Source: Alphaproteobacteria bacterium
GTDB taxonomy: Bacteria > Pseudomonadota > Alphaproteobacteria > Rhizobiales > Rhizobiaceae
Direction of reading: 5' to 3'
Length of the DNA stretch: 64,000 nucleotides
NCBI GenBank assembly: GCA_018823835.1
Contig: JAHJHT010000010.1
Span: 150,799 to 214,798, forward strand
The notes beneath the pieces are model-generated. The model made no database searches. It saw only the letters and a program-made list of their open reading frames with translations, and was not told the origin of the DNA. The position numbers and the translations under genes are program-made. Below are positions 54,449 through 63,528 of this stretch, piece after piece; positions within the stretch are counted from its first letter, which is position 1; each line of letters begins with the position of its first letter.

Positions 54449-54829
54449 ATGGAGCCTGTCAACCTTTTCCAACTTGCTGCACAGCAGTCGCGCTGGCTTG
54501 CCGTGCGCCAGTCTGCCGTTGCCGGCAACGTAGCGAACGCCAATACGCCCGGTTACGGGACGGTTGACGTCGAGCCGTTCGAGAAGGTGCTGGACAAGAG
54601 CTCTGTCACCCTCGCGGCAACCCAGGTCGGCCACATCATGGGCCGCACGACAGAATCCGGTTTTTCGCTGCGCCAGGAAGATGCCAACGAGTCCATCCTG
54701 CCTTCCAAGAACACCGTGGTACTCGAAAACGAGATGCTGAAGGCCGGCGAGATCCGCCGTGACTTCGAGCTCAACACGGCCATCGTCAAGGCGTTTCACC
54801 GCATGATCATGCTGAGCTCGAAGAGCTGA
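54449..54829 (+). CDS. flgB: Flagellar proximal rod protein FlgB
   Basis: 126 residues, small rod protein. Typical N-terminal [20 protein letters not shown] and C-terminal helix ([20 protein letters not shown]). It connects the rod to the MS ring with FliE. The flgB-flgC-fliE order is classical. Two bases separate it from flgC. Confidence 0.93.
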   Translation: MEPVNLFQLAAQQSRWLAVRQSAVAGNVANANTPGYGTVDVEPFEKVLDKSSVTLAATQVGHIMGRTTESGFSLRQEDANESILPSKNTVVLENEMLKAGEIRRDFELNTAIVKAFHRMIMLSSKS

Positions 54830-54831
54830 CC

Positions 54832-55248
54832 ATGGATCCGCTAGCCACAGCCCTCAAGGTCGCCTCCTCCGGTCTCAGCGCGCAGTCCGAGCGCCTCCGC
54901 GTCGTCTCCGAGAACCTTGCCAATGCCCAGTCGACGGGCGACGTACCTGGTTCCGATCCCTACCGCCGCAAGACCATCACTTTTGCCGCAGAGCTCGACC
55001 GCGCCAGCGGTGGTTCGCTGGTCGAAGTCGGCTCCATCGATCGTGACCGCACCGACTTTCCGATTGAATTCATGCCCGGCCACCAGGCCGCCGACGAGCG
55101 CGGCTACGTCAAGATGCCAAACGTGAACGTGCTGCTCGAAATGGCGGACATGAGCGAAGCCAATCGGTCCTACGAGGCCAATCTCCAGGTCATCAAGCAG
55201 GCTCGTGACCTGATCTCCATGACCATAGACCTGATGCGAGGCCAGTAA
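54832..55248 (+). CDS. flgC: Flagellar proximal rod protein FlgC
   Basis: 138 residues. Rod signature [33 protein letters not shown], and the C-terminal [20 protein letters not shown] with NVLLEMADM. It overlaps the fliE start by one base, coupling their translation. Confidence 0.94.
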   Translation: MDPLATALKVASSGLSAQSERLRVVSENLANAQSTGDVPGSDPYRRKTITFAAELDRASGGSLVEVGSIDRDRTDFPIEFMPGHQAADERGYVKMPNVNVLLEMADMSEANRSYEANLQVIKQARDLISMTIDLMRGQ

Positions 55249-55565
55249 TGATCGGTGCAGTCGGAGCATTAGACTTCAAGTCGATCGGCGGCGCCTCGGG
55301 CGCCTCCGGCAGCAATATCGCCGGCGCCGCCGCGGGTGCCAGCCCGACGGCCTCCTTCGCTTCGGTTCTTTCCGACATGGCGTCGCGCACGGTCGAGACA
55401 ATGAATAATGCCGAGCATGTTTCCATCAAGGCGTTGCAGGGCGATGCCGATGCCCGCGAAGTCGCCGATGCGGTGATGAGCGCGGAACAGTCACTGCAGG
55501 CGGCTGTCGCCATCCGCGACAAGATCATCAGCGCCTACATGGAAATCAGCCGGATGGCGATCTGA
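55248..55565 (+). CDS. fliE: Flagellar hook-basal body protein FliE
   Basis: 105 residues, the expected small size. The conserved C-terminal two thirds are [40 protein letters not shown] and [20 protein letters not shown] flexible Gly/Ala-rich N-terminus (about 1-38) precedes them. FliE joins the MS ring to the FlgB rod. Confidence 0.93.
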   Translation: MIGAVGALDFKSIGGASGASGSNIAGAAAGASPTASFASVLSDMASRTVETMNNAEHVSIKALQGDADAREVADAVMSAEQSLQAAVAIRDKIISAYMEISRMAI

Positions 55566-55578
55566 AGGGACCGATAAG

Positions 55579-56367
55579 ATGAAAGCACTCGCCATTGCCG
55601 CCACCGGCATGAACGCCCAGCAGACCAATCTTGAGGTCATCGCCAACAACATCGCCAACATCAACACCACCGGCTTCAAGCGGGCCCGCGCCGAATTCTC
55701 CGACCTTCTCTATCAGGTTGATCGCATGCAGGGCGTTCCAAGCCGCGCCAATTCAAGCATCGTGCCGGAAGGAGTCTCGATCGGCCTCGGCGTCAAGACG
55801 GCGGCCGTGCGCAATGTCCACATCCAGGGCGGCCTCACGAGCACCGGCAACAATCTCGACCTCGCGCTGACCGGCAATGGCTGGTTCCAGATCGAGGGAC
55901 CCGACGGCCAGACGCTCTACACGCGCTCCGGCGCCTTCAACACCAATGCCACCGGCCAGCTCGTCACGGTCGACGGCTTCACCGTCAGCCCCGCGATCAC
56001 CGTTCCGGCCGACGCACTCGAAGTCATCGTCAACAAGTCGGGCCAGGTCTTTGCCCGGCTGGACGGCCAGATCGAGCTGCAGGAACTCGGCCAGCTGACG
56101 CTTGCCTCCTTCGCCAACGAGGCTGGCCTGGCGCCACTCGGGGACAACCTCTTTCAGGAGACCGCGGCTTCCGGCGCTGCCAATGTCGGCGTCCCGGGCG
56201 ACCTCGGTTACGCCACCATCGAGCAGGGCTACCTCGAGAACTCGAACGTCGATCCGGTCAAGGAAATCACCGAACTGATCTCGGCCCAGCGCGCCTATGA
56301 AATGAACTCCAAGGTCATCCAGGCCGCCGACGAAATGGCTGCGGTTGTCTCCAAGAACATCAGGTGA
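55579..56367 (+). CDS. flgG: Flagellar distal rod protein FlgG
   Basis: 262 residues, full length. Start [20 protein letters not shown] followed by [20 protein letters not shown], and the C-terminal [20 protein letters not shown], typical of FlgG. It forms the distal rod. The stop overlaps or abuts the flgA start. Confidence 0.95.
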   Translation: MKALAIAATGMNAQQTNLEVIANNIANINTTGFKRARAEFSDLLYQVDRMQGVPSRANSSIVPEGVSIGLGVKTAAVRNVHIQGGLTSTGNNLDLALTGNGWFQIEGPDGQTLYTRSGAFNTNATGQLVTVDGFTVSPAITVPADALEVIVNKSGQVFARLDGQIELQELGQLTLASFANEAGLAPLGDNLFQETAASGAANVGVPGDLGYATIEQGYLENSNVDPVKEITELISAQRAYEMNSKVIQAADEMAAVVSKNIR

Positions 56368-56372
56368 CGACG

Positions 56373-56840
56373 ATGGTCTGGCGCTCGATCTGCATGCTTG
56401 CACTGGTCACCGCCATCGCCATGGCGGCGTGGGCCGGCGCAGCTATGGCGCAGGAGATCGTCTTTATTCCCAACCGCGTCATCTATCCCGGCGAAACCAT
56501 CACGATGGATGCCCTCAAGGAAGTCACGCTGAAGCCCGGCAAGATCATCCCGCCGGCCGTCGCCATCGCCCCGATCGAGCTCGACGGCAAGATCGCCGTC
56601 CGGACGCTGCTGCCCGGCCGCTACATCCAGGCGAATGGAATTCGCGAGCCCTGGGTCGTCGAACGCGGTGCCTCTGTCCAGATGATCTTCGTTTCGGGCG
56701 GACTGACCATCTCGGCCGCCGCAATCACGCTGCAGCCGGGTGCTGCAGGAGACTTCGTCAAGGTTCGCAATGTCGATAGCGGCAAGGTGCTGACCGGCAC
56801 CGTCATGGCCGACGGCTCAATCAGGGTCAGCGCTTCATGA
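56373..56840 (+). CDS. flgA: P-ring assembly chaperone FlgA
   Basis: 155 residues. Signal peptide about 1-26 (MVWRSICMLALVTAIAMAAW, cleavage near AMAQEI), then SAF-like and FlgA domains (FIPNRVIYPGETITMDALKE, PGRYIQANGIREPWVVERGA). It helps assemble the P ring from FlgI in the periplasm. ATG 56373 has AGGTGA at the right distance; a GTG at 56364 is in frame but would leave no binding site. Overlaps flgI by 4 bp. Confidence 0.88.
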   Translation: MVWRSICMLALVTAIAMAAWAGAAMAQEIVFIPNRVIYPGETITMDALKEVTLKPGKIIPPAVAIAPIELDGKIAVRTLLPGRYIQANGIREPWVVERGASVQMIFVSGGLTISAAAITLQPGAAGDFVKVRNVDSGKVLTGTVMADGSIRVSAS

Positions 56841-58090
56841 ACAGGCTTGCCGTGCTCATGTTCTGCGGCGCCCTCTCCATCCTTCCTAACACGGGATGGG
56901 CCGCCGACATGGAGATTCAGATGCCGCCGCAGGGCGGCCTTTCGCAGTTTCCGGCGCATGCCGATGGCGTTCCCATCGGCCAGGAAGGTGCTTCCGGCCA
57001 GCTGGTCCGCTACACGCTGGGCGACAGCAATCTGCCCTCCAATGGCGGTACCGTCGCGCGCATCAAGGACATCGCCCAGTTGCAGAGCGCGCGCGACAAT
57101 CAGCTTGTCGGCTACGGTCTCGTCATCGGCCTTCAGGGCAGCGGCGACAGCCTGCGTAACTCTCCCTTTACCGAGCAGTCGATGCGGGCCATGCTGGAAA
57201 ACCTCGGCATCGCCAGCGAAGGCGGCCGGGCGCGTTCCAAGAATGTCGCCGCCGTCATCGTCACCGCCAACATGCCGCCCTTCGTCCAGTCGGGCGCACG
57301 CATCGACGTCACCATCTCCTCGCTCGGTGACGCCTCCTCCATCTCAGGCGGCACCTTGGTGATGACGCCCATGAAAGCCGCCGACGGCGAGATTTACGCC
57401 GTCGCCCAGGGTCCGGTCATCTCCGGTTTCAACGCGCAAGGCGCGGCCGAACAGCTCAGCCAGGGCGTGCCGACCGCCGGGCGCATCCCCAACGGCGCCA
57501 TCATCGAGCGCCAGGTCGATGCCAGCTTTGCCAACCAGTCGACGATGGTGCTGCAGCTGAGGAATGCCGACTTCTCGACGGCCGTCAGGGTCGCCGACGC
57601 CATCAACACCTATGCCGGCGTTCGCTTCGGCGCCCGCGTCGCCCAGGAACAGGACTCGCGCACGATCGTCATCCAGAAGCCGAAGACCATCTCGGCCGCG
57701 CGCTTCTATGCCGAGATCGAGAACCTCGCGGTGGAATCGGACGCGCCTGCCCGGGTCGTCGTCGACGAGCGCACCGGCACCATCGTCATCGGCAACGACG
57801 TCCGCATCTCGCGCGTCGCCGTCAGCCATGGCGCGCTCACGGTGCGCGTTACCGAGGCGCCGCGTATTGTCCAGCCCGAGCCCTTCTCGCGCGGCGAAAC
57901 CGCAGTCGAGCCCTACACAGCCATCGAGGCCACACAGCCCGACGCCAAGGTCGCCGTACTGGACGGACCCAATCTCGAAACGCTCGTCTCGGGCCTGAAT
58001 CGGCTGGGCGTCAAGCCGGACGGCATCATCGCCATCCTCCAGGGCATCAAGTCGGCCGGCGCCATGCAGGCCGAACTGGTCATGCAATAG
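56837..58090 (+). CDS. flgI: Flagellar P-ring protein FlgI, with N-terminal extension
   Basis: 417 residues; FlgI is usually about 370. A signal peptide (about 1-22, ending NTGWA-AD) is followed by about 45 unusual residues rich in Gly/Gln/Pro (MPPQGGLSQFPAHADGVPIG) before the normal beginning RIKDIAQLQSARDNQLVGYG. The remainder is conserved (GLVIGLQGSGDSLRNSPFTE, PPFVQSGARIDVTISSLGDA). It forms the periplasmic P ring around the rod. It starts in overlap with flgA, as expected for chaperone and client. Confidence 0.93.
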   Translation: MNRLAVLMFCGALSILPNTGWAADMEIQMPPQGGLSQFPAHADGVPIGQEGASGQLVRYTLGDSNLPSNGGTVARIKDIAQLQSARDNQLVGYGLVIGLQGSGDSLRNSPFTEQSMRAMLENLGIASEGGRARSKNVAAVIVTANMPPFVQSGARIDVTISSLGDASSISGGTLVMTPMKAADGEIYAVAQGPVISGFNAQGAAEQLSQGVPTAGRIPNGAIIERQVDASFANQSTMVLQLRNADFSTAVRVADAINTYAGVRFGARVAQEQDSRTIVIQKPKTISAARFYAEIENLAVESDAPARVVVDERTGTIVIGNDVRISRVAVSHGALTVRVTEAPRIVQPEPFSRGETAVEPYTAIEATQPDAKVAVLDGPNLETLVSGLNRLGVKPDGIIAILQGIKSAGAMQAELVMQ

Positions 58091-58099
58091 AGGCCGCCC

Positions 58100-58690
58100 A
58101 TGTTGTTCTCCTCATCCAACCCGACCAGGACCGCAGCCGGCGCAGGCGCGACTCTCGCTATCGCGATCGCCGCTCTTTTCGCCCTCGCCGGCCCGGCGGC
58201 GACCGAATCGGCGGGCCATGCCGAAGCTCCGGCGCACGAGGCTGCCGCGCCGGAGCCCGCGCCTGTTCGCCAGATATTCGAGTCCCCCAAGACCGGCACC
58301 GAGATCGAGCGCTTCTGCTCCAACATCGCCGATGCAGCGCGCGACCGTCGCTATGTGCTGCAGACCAAGGAGCTGCTCGCCCTCCAGCAGGAGGTCGACA
58401 AGCGCATCAAGGTGCTCGAGGAAAAGCGTGCCGAATACGAAGACTGGCTGAAGCGCCGCGAGGAATTTCTCGCCCAGGCCGAGGACGGCGTCGTCAAGAT
58501 CTATGGCGGCATGCGCCCCGACGCTGCCGCCGAACGCCTGGCCGAACTCGATGCCACGCTGGCAGCCGGCATTCTGATGAAGCTCGACGCCCGCAAGGCC
58601 GGCGTGATCCTCAACGAAATGGAACGCAAGGCGGCAGCGATGCTGACCGGCGTGATGGCAAGCGCAGCGCGCAGAAACGACCCGACATGA
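58100..58690 (+). CDS. motE: Motility protein MotE (MotC chaperone)
   Basis: 196 residues. N-terminal signal-like hydrophobic segment (about 12-34, AGATLAIAIAALFALAG), a linker rich in Ala/Pro/Glu, a coiled coil about 88-130 (LLALQQEVDKRIKVLEEKRA) and a MgtE-N-like C-terminus (MRPDAAAERLAELDATLAAG). MotE in Sinorhizobium is a periplasmic chaperone for MotC, part of the rhizobial motor. motC is not in the window. Confidence 0.88.
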   Translation: MLFSSSNPTRTAAGAGATLAIAIAALFALAGPAATESAGHAEAPAHEAAAPEPAPVRQIFESPKTGTEIERFCSNIADAARDRRYVLQTKELLALQQEVDKRIKVLEEKRAEYEDWLKRREEFLAQAEDGVVKIYGGMRPDAAAERLAELDATLAAGILMKLDARKAGVILNEMERKAAAMLTGVMASAARRNDPT

Positions 58691-59397
58691 AGCGTACCGG
58701 TATCCTCGTCGCCGCGACGCTTCTGCTTTCGGGCTGCGCCTCCGGCGTCTTCAAGGAGATCGGCCAGGAGCCGGCCCTGTCGCCGGTCGGATCCGGACTC
58801 GACACCGCGCCGCCGGCCCAGAACGCAAGCTACGACGCCTACCCGTCACCGCCGGTCAAGCGCTTCTCGCTGTGGAACGACCGCCAGAGCCGACTCTTTA
58901 CCGACCCGCGCGCGCTGTCGCCGGGCGACATTCTCACCGTGCGCATCAAGATCAACGATCGCGCCAAGTTCAAGAATGAATCGCAGCGCAGCCGCACTGC
59001 CGACCGTTCGCTTGGCGGCGACCTGGCCTTCGACTGGGATGGCGTCGGCTCCAGCGGCACCGCTGACGGCACCATCGGCTCCAAGACGTCGACGGCCGGT
59101 GACGGCGCGACGTCGCGTTCGGAAAATCTCGAGCTGATGGTCGCGGCGGTTGTCGTCGAAGTGCTGCCCAACGGCAATCTCATCATCAAGGGAACGCAGG
59201 AAGTGCGCGTCAACGCGGAACTGCGCATCCTGACGATCGGCGGTATCGTGCGGCCCTACGACATCGGACCGGAAAACACGATCTCCTACGAGCGCATTGC
59301 CGAGGCCCGTATTTCCTACGGTGGACGCGGCCGGCTGACCGAGGTGCAGCAGCCGCCTTACGGTCAGCAGGTGCTCGACCGGTTGTTGCCCTTCTGA
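58687..59397 (+). CDS. flgH: Flagellar L-ring lipoprotein FlgH
   Basis: 236 residues. Lipobox LLLSGCASG with lipidated C17; the mature protein contains SLWNDRQSRLFTDPRALSPG and DILTVRIKINDRAKFKNESQ, the conserved FlgH core. It forms the outer-membrane L ring. Overlaps motE by 4 bp and fliL by one base. Confidence 0.94.
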   Translation: MKRTGILVAATLLLSGCASGVFKEIGQEPALSPVGSGLDTAPPAQNASYDAYPSPPVKRFSLWNDRQSRLFTDPRALSPGDILTVRIKINDRAKFKNESQRSRTADRSLGGDLAFDWDGVGSSGTADGTIGSKTSTAGDGATSRSENLELMVAAVVVEVLPNGNLIIKGTQEVRVNAELRILTIGGIVRPYDIGPENTISYERIAEARISYGGRGRLTEVQQPPYGQQVLDRLLPF

Positions 59398-59930
59398 TGG
59401 CGGCAGCAGCCGAAGCAGCGGCCGGCGCGGCCGACGAGGTCCCCCAGAAGAAGGGACCGTCGATCGTCGTCCAGCTCGGCGCTCTGATTTTCCTGACGGC
59501 GGCGGCCGCAGGCATGGGCTGGGTTTCGGGCGGCATGCTGACCAGCGGCGGCTCGGGGTCCGAAAGCCACGCGCCGGCCGCCGGACACGGGGAAAAGGCG
59601 AACGCCCAAGGCGAAGCCAAGGACGGCCATGGCGAGGCGCCGGTAAGCGACACGGTCATTCCGCTCGAAGCCATTACCACCAATATCGGCGCCCCTACCG
59701 ACGTGTGGGTGCGCATGGAAGCCTCGATCGTACTCGACGCGCCGCAGGCCCCCGAACTCGCCGGCATCATCCAGCAGGACCTCCTGGCCTATCTCAGGAC
59801 CGTCAAGCTTTACCAGGTAGAGGGAGCCAGCGGCTTCCGCCACCTGAAGGCGGACCTCGAGGAGCGGGCGTCGATCCGCAGCGACGGCCACGTCAAGGGA
59901 CTCTTGATCAGGACCCTGCTTTTCGAATGA
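59397..59930 (+). CDS. fliL: Flagellar stator-associated protein FliL
   Basis: 177 residues. One membrane helix at about 25-48 (QLGALIFLTAAAAGMGWVSG), a flexible Gly/His/Ala-rich linker, and a periplasmic domain with VSDTVIPLEAITTNI and LLAYLRTVKLYQVEGASGFR. FliL supports stator function. The stop overlaps the fliP start by 4 bp. Confidence 0.92.
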   Translation: MAAAAEAAAGAADEVPQKKGPSIVVQLGALIFLTAAAAGMGWVSGGMLTSGGSGSESHAPAAGHGEKANAQGEAKDGHGEAPVSDTVIPLEAITTNIGAPTDVWVRMEASIVLDAPQAPELAGIIQQDLLAYLRTVKLYQVEGASGFRHLKADLEERASIRSDGHVKGLLIRTLLFE

Positions 59931-60658
59931 AGCGCCTCGGCCTAGCCCTCCTGATCCTGCCCGCGACCGTGGTCGCGGCTTTCGCGCAGCAGCTCGACCT
60001 CGGAGCCATCGGCCAGGCCGACGGCACGACGATCGGCTACATCATCCAGATGTTCGGCGTCCTGACGATCCTGTCGGTAGCGCCGGGCCTGCTGATCATG
60101 GTGACGAGCTTCACCCGCTTCGTCATCGCCTTTTCCATCCTGCGCGCCGGCATCGGCCTGCAGACGACGCCCGCCAACATGATCCTGATCAGCCTGTCCC
60201 TGTTCATGACCTTCTATGTCATGGCACCGACTTTCGATCAGGCCTGGAACAATGGCGTTCGCCCTTTGATGGACAAGCAGATCACCGAGGTCGAGGCCTT
60301 CGAGCGGATCTCCGATCCGTTCCGCGTCTTCATGGTCAAGAATGTCCGCGACAAGGATTTCGACCTTTTCGCCGATCTCGCGACCGAGCGTGGCGAGACG
60401 GTTGCCCGCGACACCGTCGACCTCAGGGTGCTCGTTCCCGCCTTCATGATCTCCGAGATCCGGCGCGGTTTCGAGATCGGGTTCCTGATCGTCCTGCCCT
60501 TCCTGGTGATCGATCTCATCGTCGCCACCATCACGATGGCAATGGGCATGATGATGCTGCCGCCGACCGTTGTGTCGCTGCCCTTCAAGATCCTGTTCTT
60601 CGTCCTGATCGACGGCTGGAACCTGCTCGTCGGAAGCCTCGTCCGTTCGTTCAACTGA
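59927..60658 (+). CDS. fliP: Flagellar export apparatus protein FliP
   Basis: 243 residues. A cleavable signal (about 1-20) precedes the membrane core with LVPAFMISEIRRGFEIGFLI and FLVIDLIVATITMAMGMMML, the FliP signature. It forms the export gate with FliQ and FliR, which are not in the window. The larger in-frame region upstream is inside fliL. Last gene before the flagellins. Confidence 0.95.
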   Translation: MKRLGLALLILPATVVAAFAQQLDLGAIGQADGTTIGYIIQMFGVLTILSVAPGLLIMVTSFTRFVIAFSILRAGIGLQTTPANMILISLSLFMTFYVMAPTFDQAWNNGVRPLMDKQITEVEAFERISDPFRVFMVKNVRDKDFDLFADLATERGETVARDTVDLRVLVPAFMISEIRRGFEIGFLIVLPFLVIDLIVATITMAMGMMMLPPTVVSLPFKILFFVLIDGWNLLVGSLVRSFN

Positions 60659-60687
60659 ACGCGCAGATTTTATTCAAATTAGATTTT

Positions 60688-60716
60688 GTTAACCACGTTT
60701 GTTAGCCAATTCGCAG
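60688..60716 (+). promoter_or_regulatory. Conserved 29-bp flagellin upstream block, copy 1
   Basis: Begins GTTAACCA, has TTA-x-CCA near the middle and ends TTCGCAG. The same 29-bp layout recurs upstream of the second and third flagellin genes, 154 to 161 bp before the ATG in each case. Likely promoter or regulator site of late flagellar genes; the binding protein is not identified. Confidence 0.6.
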
Positions 60717-60795
60717 CATCCCGGATGGCATAGTCAAACCGTTAACTATGACGGGTGACCGGGCTTTCTCGGTCATGGGCATGATGTCTTACCGT

Positions 60796-60815
60796 CATAC
60801 CGGTCGAGCCGGATG
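60796..60815 (+). promoter_or_regulatory. Flagellin leader hairpin, copy 1
   Basis: CATACCGG (60796-60803), loop TCGAG, CCGG-ATG (60809-60815) with one base lost in the right arm. The homologous elements of the other two flagellin genes form perfect 8-bp stems. It ends 33 nt before the ATG. Confidence 0.6.
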
Positions 60816-60848
60816 CAAACAATTTCCTGAGTACTGGGTACCTGTAAC

Positions 60849-61940
60849 ATGGCGAGTATCATGACCAACGCTGCGGCGTTGACGGCTCTTCAGAGCCTGA
60901 ATTCCACCAACAAGAACCTCGAGGTCACGCAGTCGCGCATTTCCACAGGCTACCGCGTAGCCGATGCAAGCGACAATGCCGCCTATTGGTCGATCGCCAC
61001 CACCATGCGTTCCGACCACAAGGCGATGTCCACCGTTCAGGACTCGCTTGGCCTCGGTGCTTCCAAGGTCGACACCGCCTACACGGGCATGAACAAGGCG
61101 ATCGAGACCATCAACGAACTGAAGGTCAAGCTCGTCGCCGCCGTCGGTTCCTCCGATTCCGACAAGGCCAAGATCCAGACCGAGATCAAGTCGCTGCAGG
61201 GCCAGCTGAAGAGCTACGCCGACTCGTCGACCTTCTCGGGCGCCAACTGGCTGGCGGTCACTTCCGACAAGACCGCTGCGGGCGCGGCCGCCGGCACCGA
61301 CGACGCCGTCCAGCAGGACGTCAAGATCGTCGCTGCCTTCAACCGTTCGGCCACTGGCTCCATATCGCTCGGCACCATCGACGTTAAGGTCGAGGGCCTC
61401 AAGCTGTTCGACAACGGCGTCGTCGGCGAGGTCAAGAACCAGGGCATTCTCGACCGGACCACCCAGGTCTGGAGCTCGACGGCCGCACAATCTGCCTATG
61501 ATACGACCTATGCCACGCGCCTGGCTGCAGGCGATGATGACGGCGCTGCCGACACGGCCGCGGCCACTGCCGCGGGCACCGCGGACGGCACGGCTACGGC
61601 AATTGCCGGCGTATCGGTCTACAACCTCGACATCACTGCGGTGGGCGTCAACGACAACTTCATCACCAGCATGATTGCCAAGGTGGAAGTCGGGTTGAAG
61701 GAAATGACGACGGCTGCGACCAACCTTGGCGCCGCCAAGAGCCGCATCGATCTGCAGAAGACCTTCACCACCAGCCTGATGGACTCCGTCGAGCGCGGTG
61801 TCGGTCAGCTGGTCGATGCCGACATGAACAAGGAATCGACCCGCCTCCAGGCCCTGCAGGTTCAGCAGCAGCTCGGCATCCAGGCGCTGTCGATCGCCAA
61901 CGGCAACTCGCAGTCGATCCTGTCGCTGTTCAGGGGCTAG
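60849..61940 (+). CDS. Flagellin (first of three)
   Basis: 363 residues. D0/D1 N-terminal helix MASIMTNAAALTALQSLNST and C-terminal helix (LQVQQQLGIQALSIANGNSQ) are conserved between the three copies, while the middle (about 100-250) varies. Flagellin is exported and forms the filament. No clear Shine-Dalgarno sequence precedes the ATG; a conserved GGGTAC element and a hairpin lie in the leader. Followed by a terminator. Complex-filament behaviour of rhizobia is possible but not visible in sequence. Confidence 0.97.
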   Translation: MASIMTNAAALTALQSLNSTNKNLEVTQSRISTGYRVADASDNAAYWSIATTMRSDHKAMSTVQDSLGLGASKVDTAYTGMNKAIETINELKVKLVAAVGSSDSDKAKIQTEIKSLQGQLKSYADSSTFSGANWLAVTSDKTAAGAAAGTDDAVQQDVKIVAAFNRSATGSISLGTIDVKVEGLKLFDNGVVGEVKNQGILDRTTQVWSSTAAQSAYDTTYATRLAAGDDDGAADTAAATAAGTADGTATAIAGVSVYNLDITAVGVNDNFITSMIAKVEVGLKEMTTAATNLGAAKSRIDLQKTFTTSLMDSVERGVGQLVDADMNKESTRLQALQVQQQLGIQALSIANGNSQSILSLFRG

Positions 61941-61962
61941 CCGACTCGCCAGTCGGACAAGT

Positions 61963-61999
61963 GAACGGGTCGCGCCTTGGCGCGGCCCGTTCGCATTTT
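61963..61999 (+). terminator. Terminator after the first flagellin gene
   Basis: Stem GAACGGGTCGCGCC (61963-61976) and GGCGCGGCCCGTTC (61979-61992), 14 bp with one G-T pair and a 2-nt loop as drawn, then GCATTTT. A smaller hairpin CCGACT/AGTCGG (61941-61956) lies just before it. Confidence 0.85.
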
Positions 62000-62054
62000 G
62001 CAAGCCGCATTGAGAATCCGTCCGTTAATCGAGAAAATCCTTTCATGGCAAAGC

Positions 62055-62083
62055 GTTAACCATGCTCCTTATCCATTTCGCAG
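62055..62083 (+). promoter_or_regulatory. Conserved 29-bp flagellin upstream block, copy 2
   Basis: GTTAACCATGCTCCTTATCC then ATTTCGCAG, matching the first and third copies in start, middle TTA and end. Preceded by AAAGC. It lies 154 bp before the ATG of the second flagellin gene. Confidence 0.6.
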
Positions 62084-62157
62084 GGAGTGGATGACAGGGT
62101 CGCAGGCTATGGCGGGTTGATCCGAATTCAGTGGTCATTGGCATGATGCCGTACCGT

Positions 62158-62177
62158 CATACCGGCGAGCCGGTATG
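62158..62177 (+). promoter_or_regulatory. Flagellin leader hairpin, copy 2
   Basis: CATACCGG (62158-62165), loop CGAG, CCGGTATG (62170-62177): perfect 8-bp stem, 31 nt before the ATG. Confidence 0.7.
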
Positions 62178-62208
62178 CAAACCTCCCTGAGTTCCGGGTA
62201 CGAGTATC

Positions 62209-63297
62209 ATGGCGAGTATTATGACCAACGCCTCGGCGTTGACGGCTCTTCAGAGTCTGAATTCCACCAACAAGAACCTTGAGGTCACGCAGTCGCGCAT
62301 TTCCACCGGCTACCGCGTCGCCGACGCCAGCGACAATGCCGCCTACTGGTCGATCGCGACCACGATGCGTTCGGACCAGATGGCGATGTCTACGGTTCAG
62401 GATTCGCTCGGTCTTGGCGCGTCCAAGGTCGACACCGCCTACACCGGCATGAACAAGGCGATCGAGACCGTCAACGAGATCAAGGTCAAGCTCGTCGCGG
62501 CCAACGGTGCCTCGGCAGCCGACAAGCAGAAATATCAGATCGAGATCGACGCGCTGCAGGGCCAGCTGAAGAGCTACGCAGACGCTGCGACCTTCTCGGG
62601 CGCGAACTGGCTGTCGGTAACATCCGACAAGACGGCAGCTGGGGCAGCCGCAGGCACCGACGATGCCGTACAGCAGGACGTCAAGGTCGTCGCTTCGTTC
62701 AACCGCAATGCCGCCGGTTCGGTTTCACTCGGCACGATCGACATTAAGGTCGAAGGCATCAAGCTGTTCGACAATGGCGCCGTTGGCGAGGTGAAGAACC
62801 AGGGTACCCTCGACCGGACTACCCGGATCTGGGATTCCACCGCCGCCCAGTCAGCCTATGACACGACCTATGCGACGCGTTTGGCTGCTGGCGACGAAGA
62901 CGGCGCTGCCGATCTGGCGGCGGACACGGCTGCACACACCGCAGACGGTGCAGCGGGCGAGGTAACGGGCATTTCCGTTTACAATCTCGACATCACCGCT
63001 CCTGGCATCACCGATGGCTTTATCACCGGCATGCTGGGGAAAGTTGAGGGCGCGTTGAAGGAAATGACGACGGCCGCCACCAACCTCGGCGCCGCCAAGA
63101 GCCGCATCGAGCTGCAGAAGACCTTCACCACCAGCCTGATGGACTCCGTCGAGCGCGGCGTCGGCCAGTTGGTCGATGCCGACATGAACAAGGAATCGAC
63201 CCGCCTCCAGGCCCTGCAGGTTCAGCAGCAGCTTGGCATCCAGGCGCTGTCGATCGCCAACGGCAACTCGCAGTCGATCCTGTCTCTCTTCCGTTAA
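62209..63297 (+). CDS. Flagellin (second of three)
   Basis: 362 residues, very similar to the first (about 80-90 percent by eye) with identical N- and C-terminal helical regions. Differences cluster around residues 100-130 and 235-285, exposed or D1/D2-like parts. Its 5' leader and 150-bp upstream region are closely similar to those of the third copy, indicating a recent tandem duplication. No clear Shine-Dalgarno sequence; start follows GGGTACGAGTATC. A strong terminator follows. Confidence 0.97.
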   Translation: MASIMTNASALTALQSLNSTNKNLEVTQSRISTGYRVADASDNAAYWSIATTMRSDQMAMSTVQDSLGLGASKVDTAYTGMNKAIETVNEIKVKLVAANGASAADKQKYQIEIDALQGQLKSYADAATFSGANWLSVTSDKTAAGAAAGTDDAVQQDVKVVASFNRNAAGSVSLGTIDIKVEGIKLFDNGAVGEVKNQGTLDRTTRIWDSTAAQSAYDTTYATRLAAGDEDGAADLAADTAAHTADGAAGEVTGISVYNLDITAPGITDGFITGMLGKVEGALKEMTTAATNLGAAKSRIELQKTFTTSLMDSVERGVGQLVDADMNKESTRLQALQVQQQLGIQALSIANGNSQSILSLFR

Positions 63298-63336
63298 GCG
63301 ACCTACGATCTCTGTGCGGGGCCTCGACCTCGCCTC

Positions 63337-63365
63337 AAAGGGCCGCGCAAAAGCGCGGCCCTTTT
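63337..63365 (+). terminator. Terminator after the second flagellin gene
   Basis: Perfect 12-bp stem AAAGGGCCGCGC (63337-63348) and GCGCGGCCCTTT (63353-63364) with an AAAA loop, followed by T. Confidence 0.9.
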
Positions 63366-63424
63366 GCATACGGGCCGCGCTGAAGAACCCGGCCGTCCTC
63401 GAGAAAATCTTTTCCGGACAAAGC

Positions 63425-63453
63425 GTTAACCATGCTGCTTATTCCTTTCGCAG
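63425..63453 (+). promoter_or_regulatory. Conserved 29-bp flagellin upstream block, copy 3
   Basis: GTTAACCATGCTGCTTATTC then CTTTCGCAG, in a 150-bp region closely matching that of the second flagellin gene. It lies 159 bp before the ATG of the third copy. Confidence 0.6.
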
Positions 63454-63528
63454 GGAGTGGGGTGGCATGGTCGCTCATGATGGCGGGTTGATCTGAATTG
63501 AGTGGTCATGGGCATGATGCCGCACCGT

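Noticed and set aside
51643..54543. A 966-codon open frame on the minus strand opposite flgF, fliI and the following gene
   Set aside because: High-GC third-position bias leaves the opposite strand open. The product is low-complexity and Arg/Gly/Asp-rich with no domain, while the plus-strand genes are well-known flagellar families.
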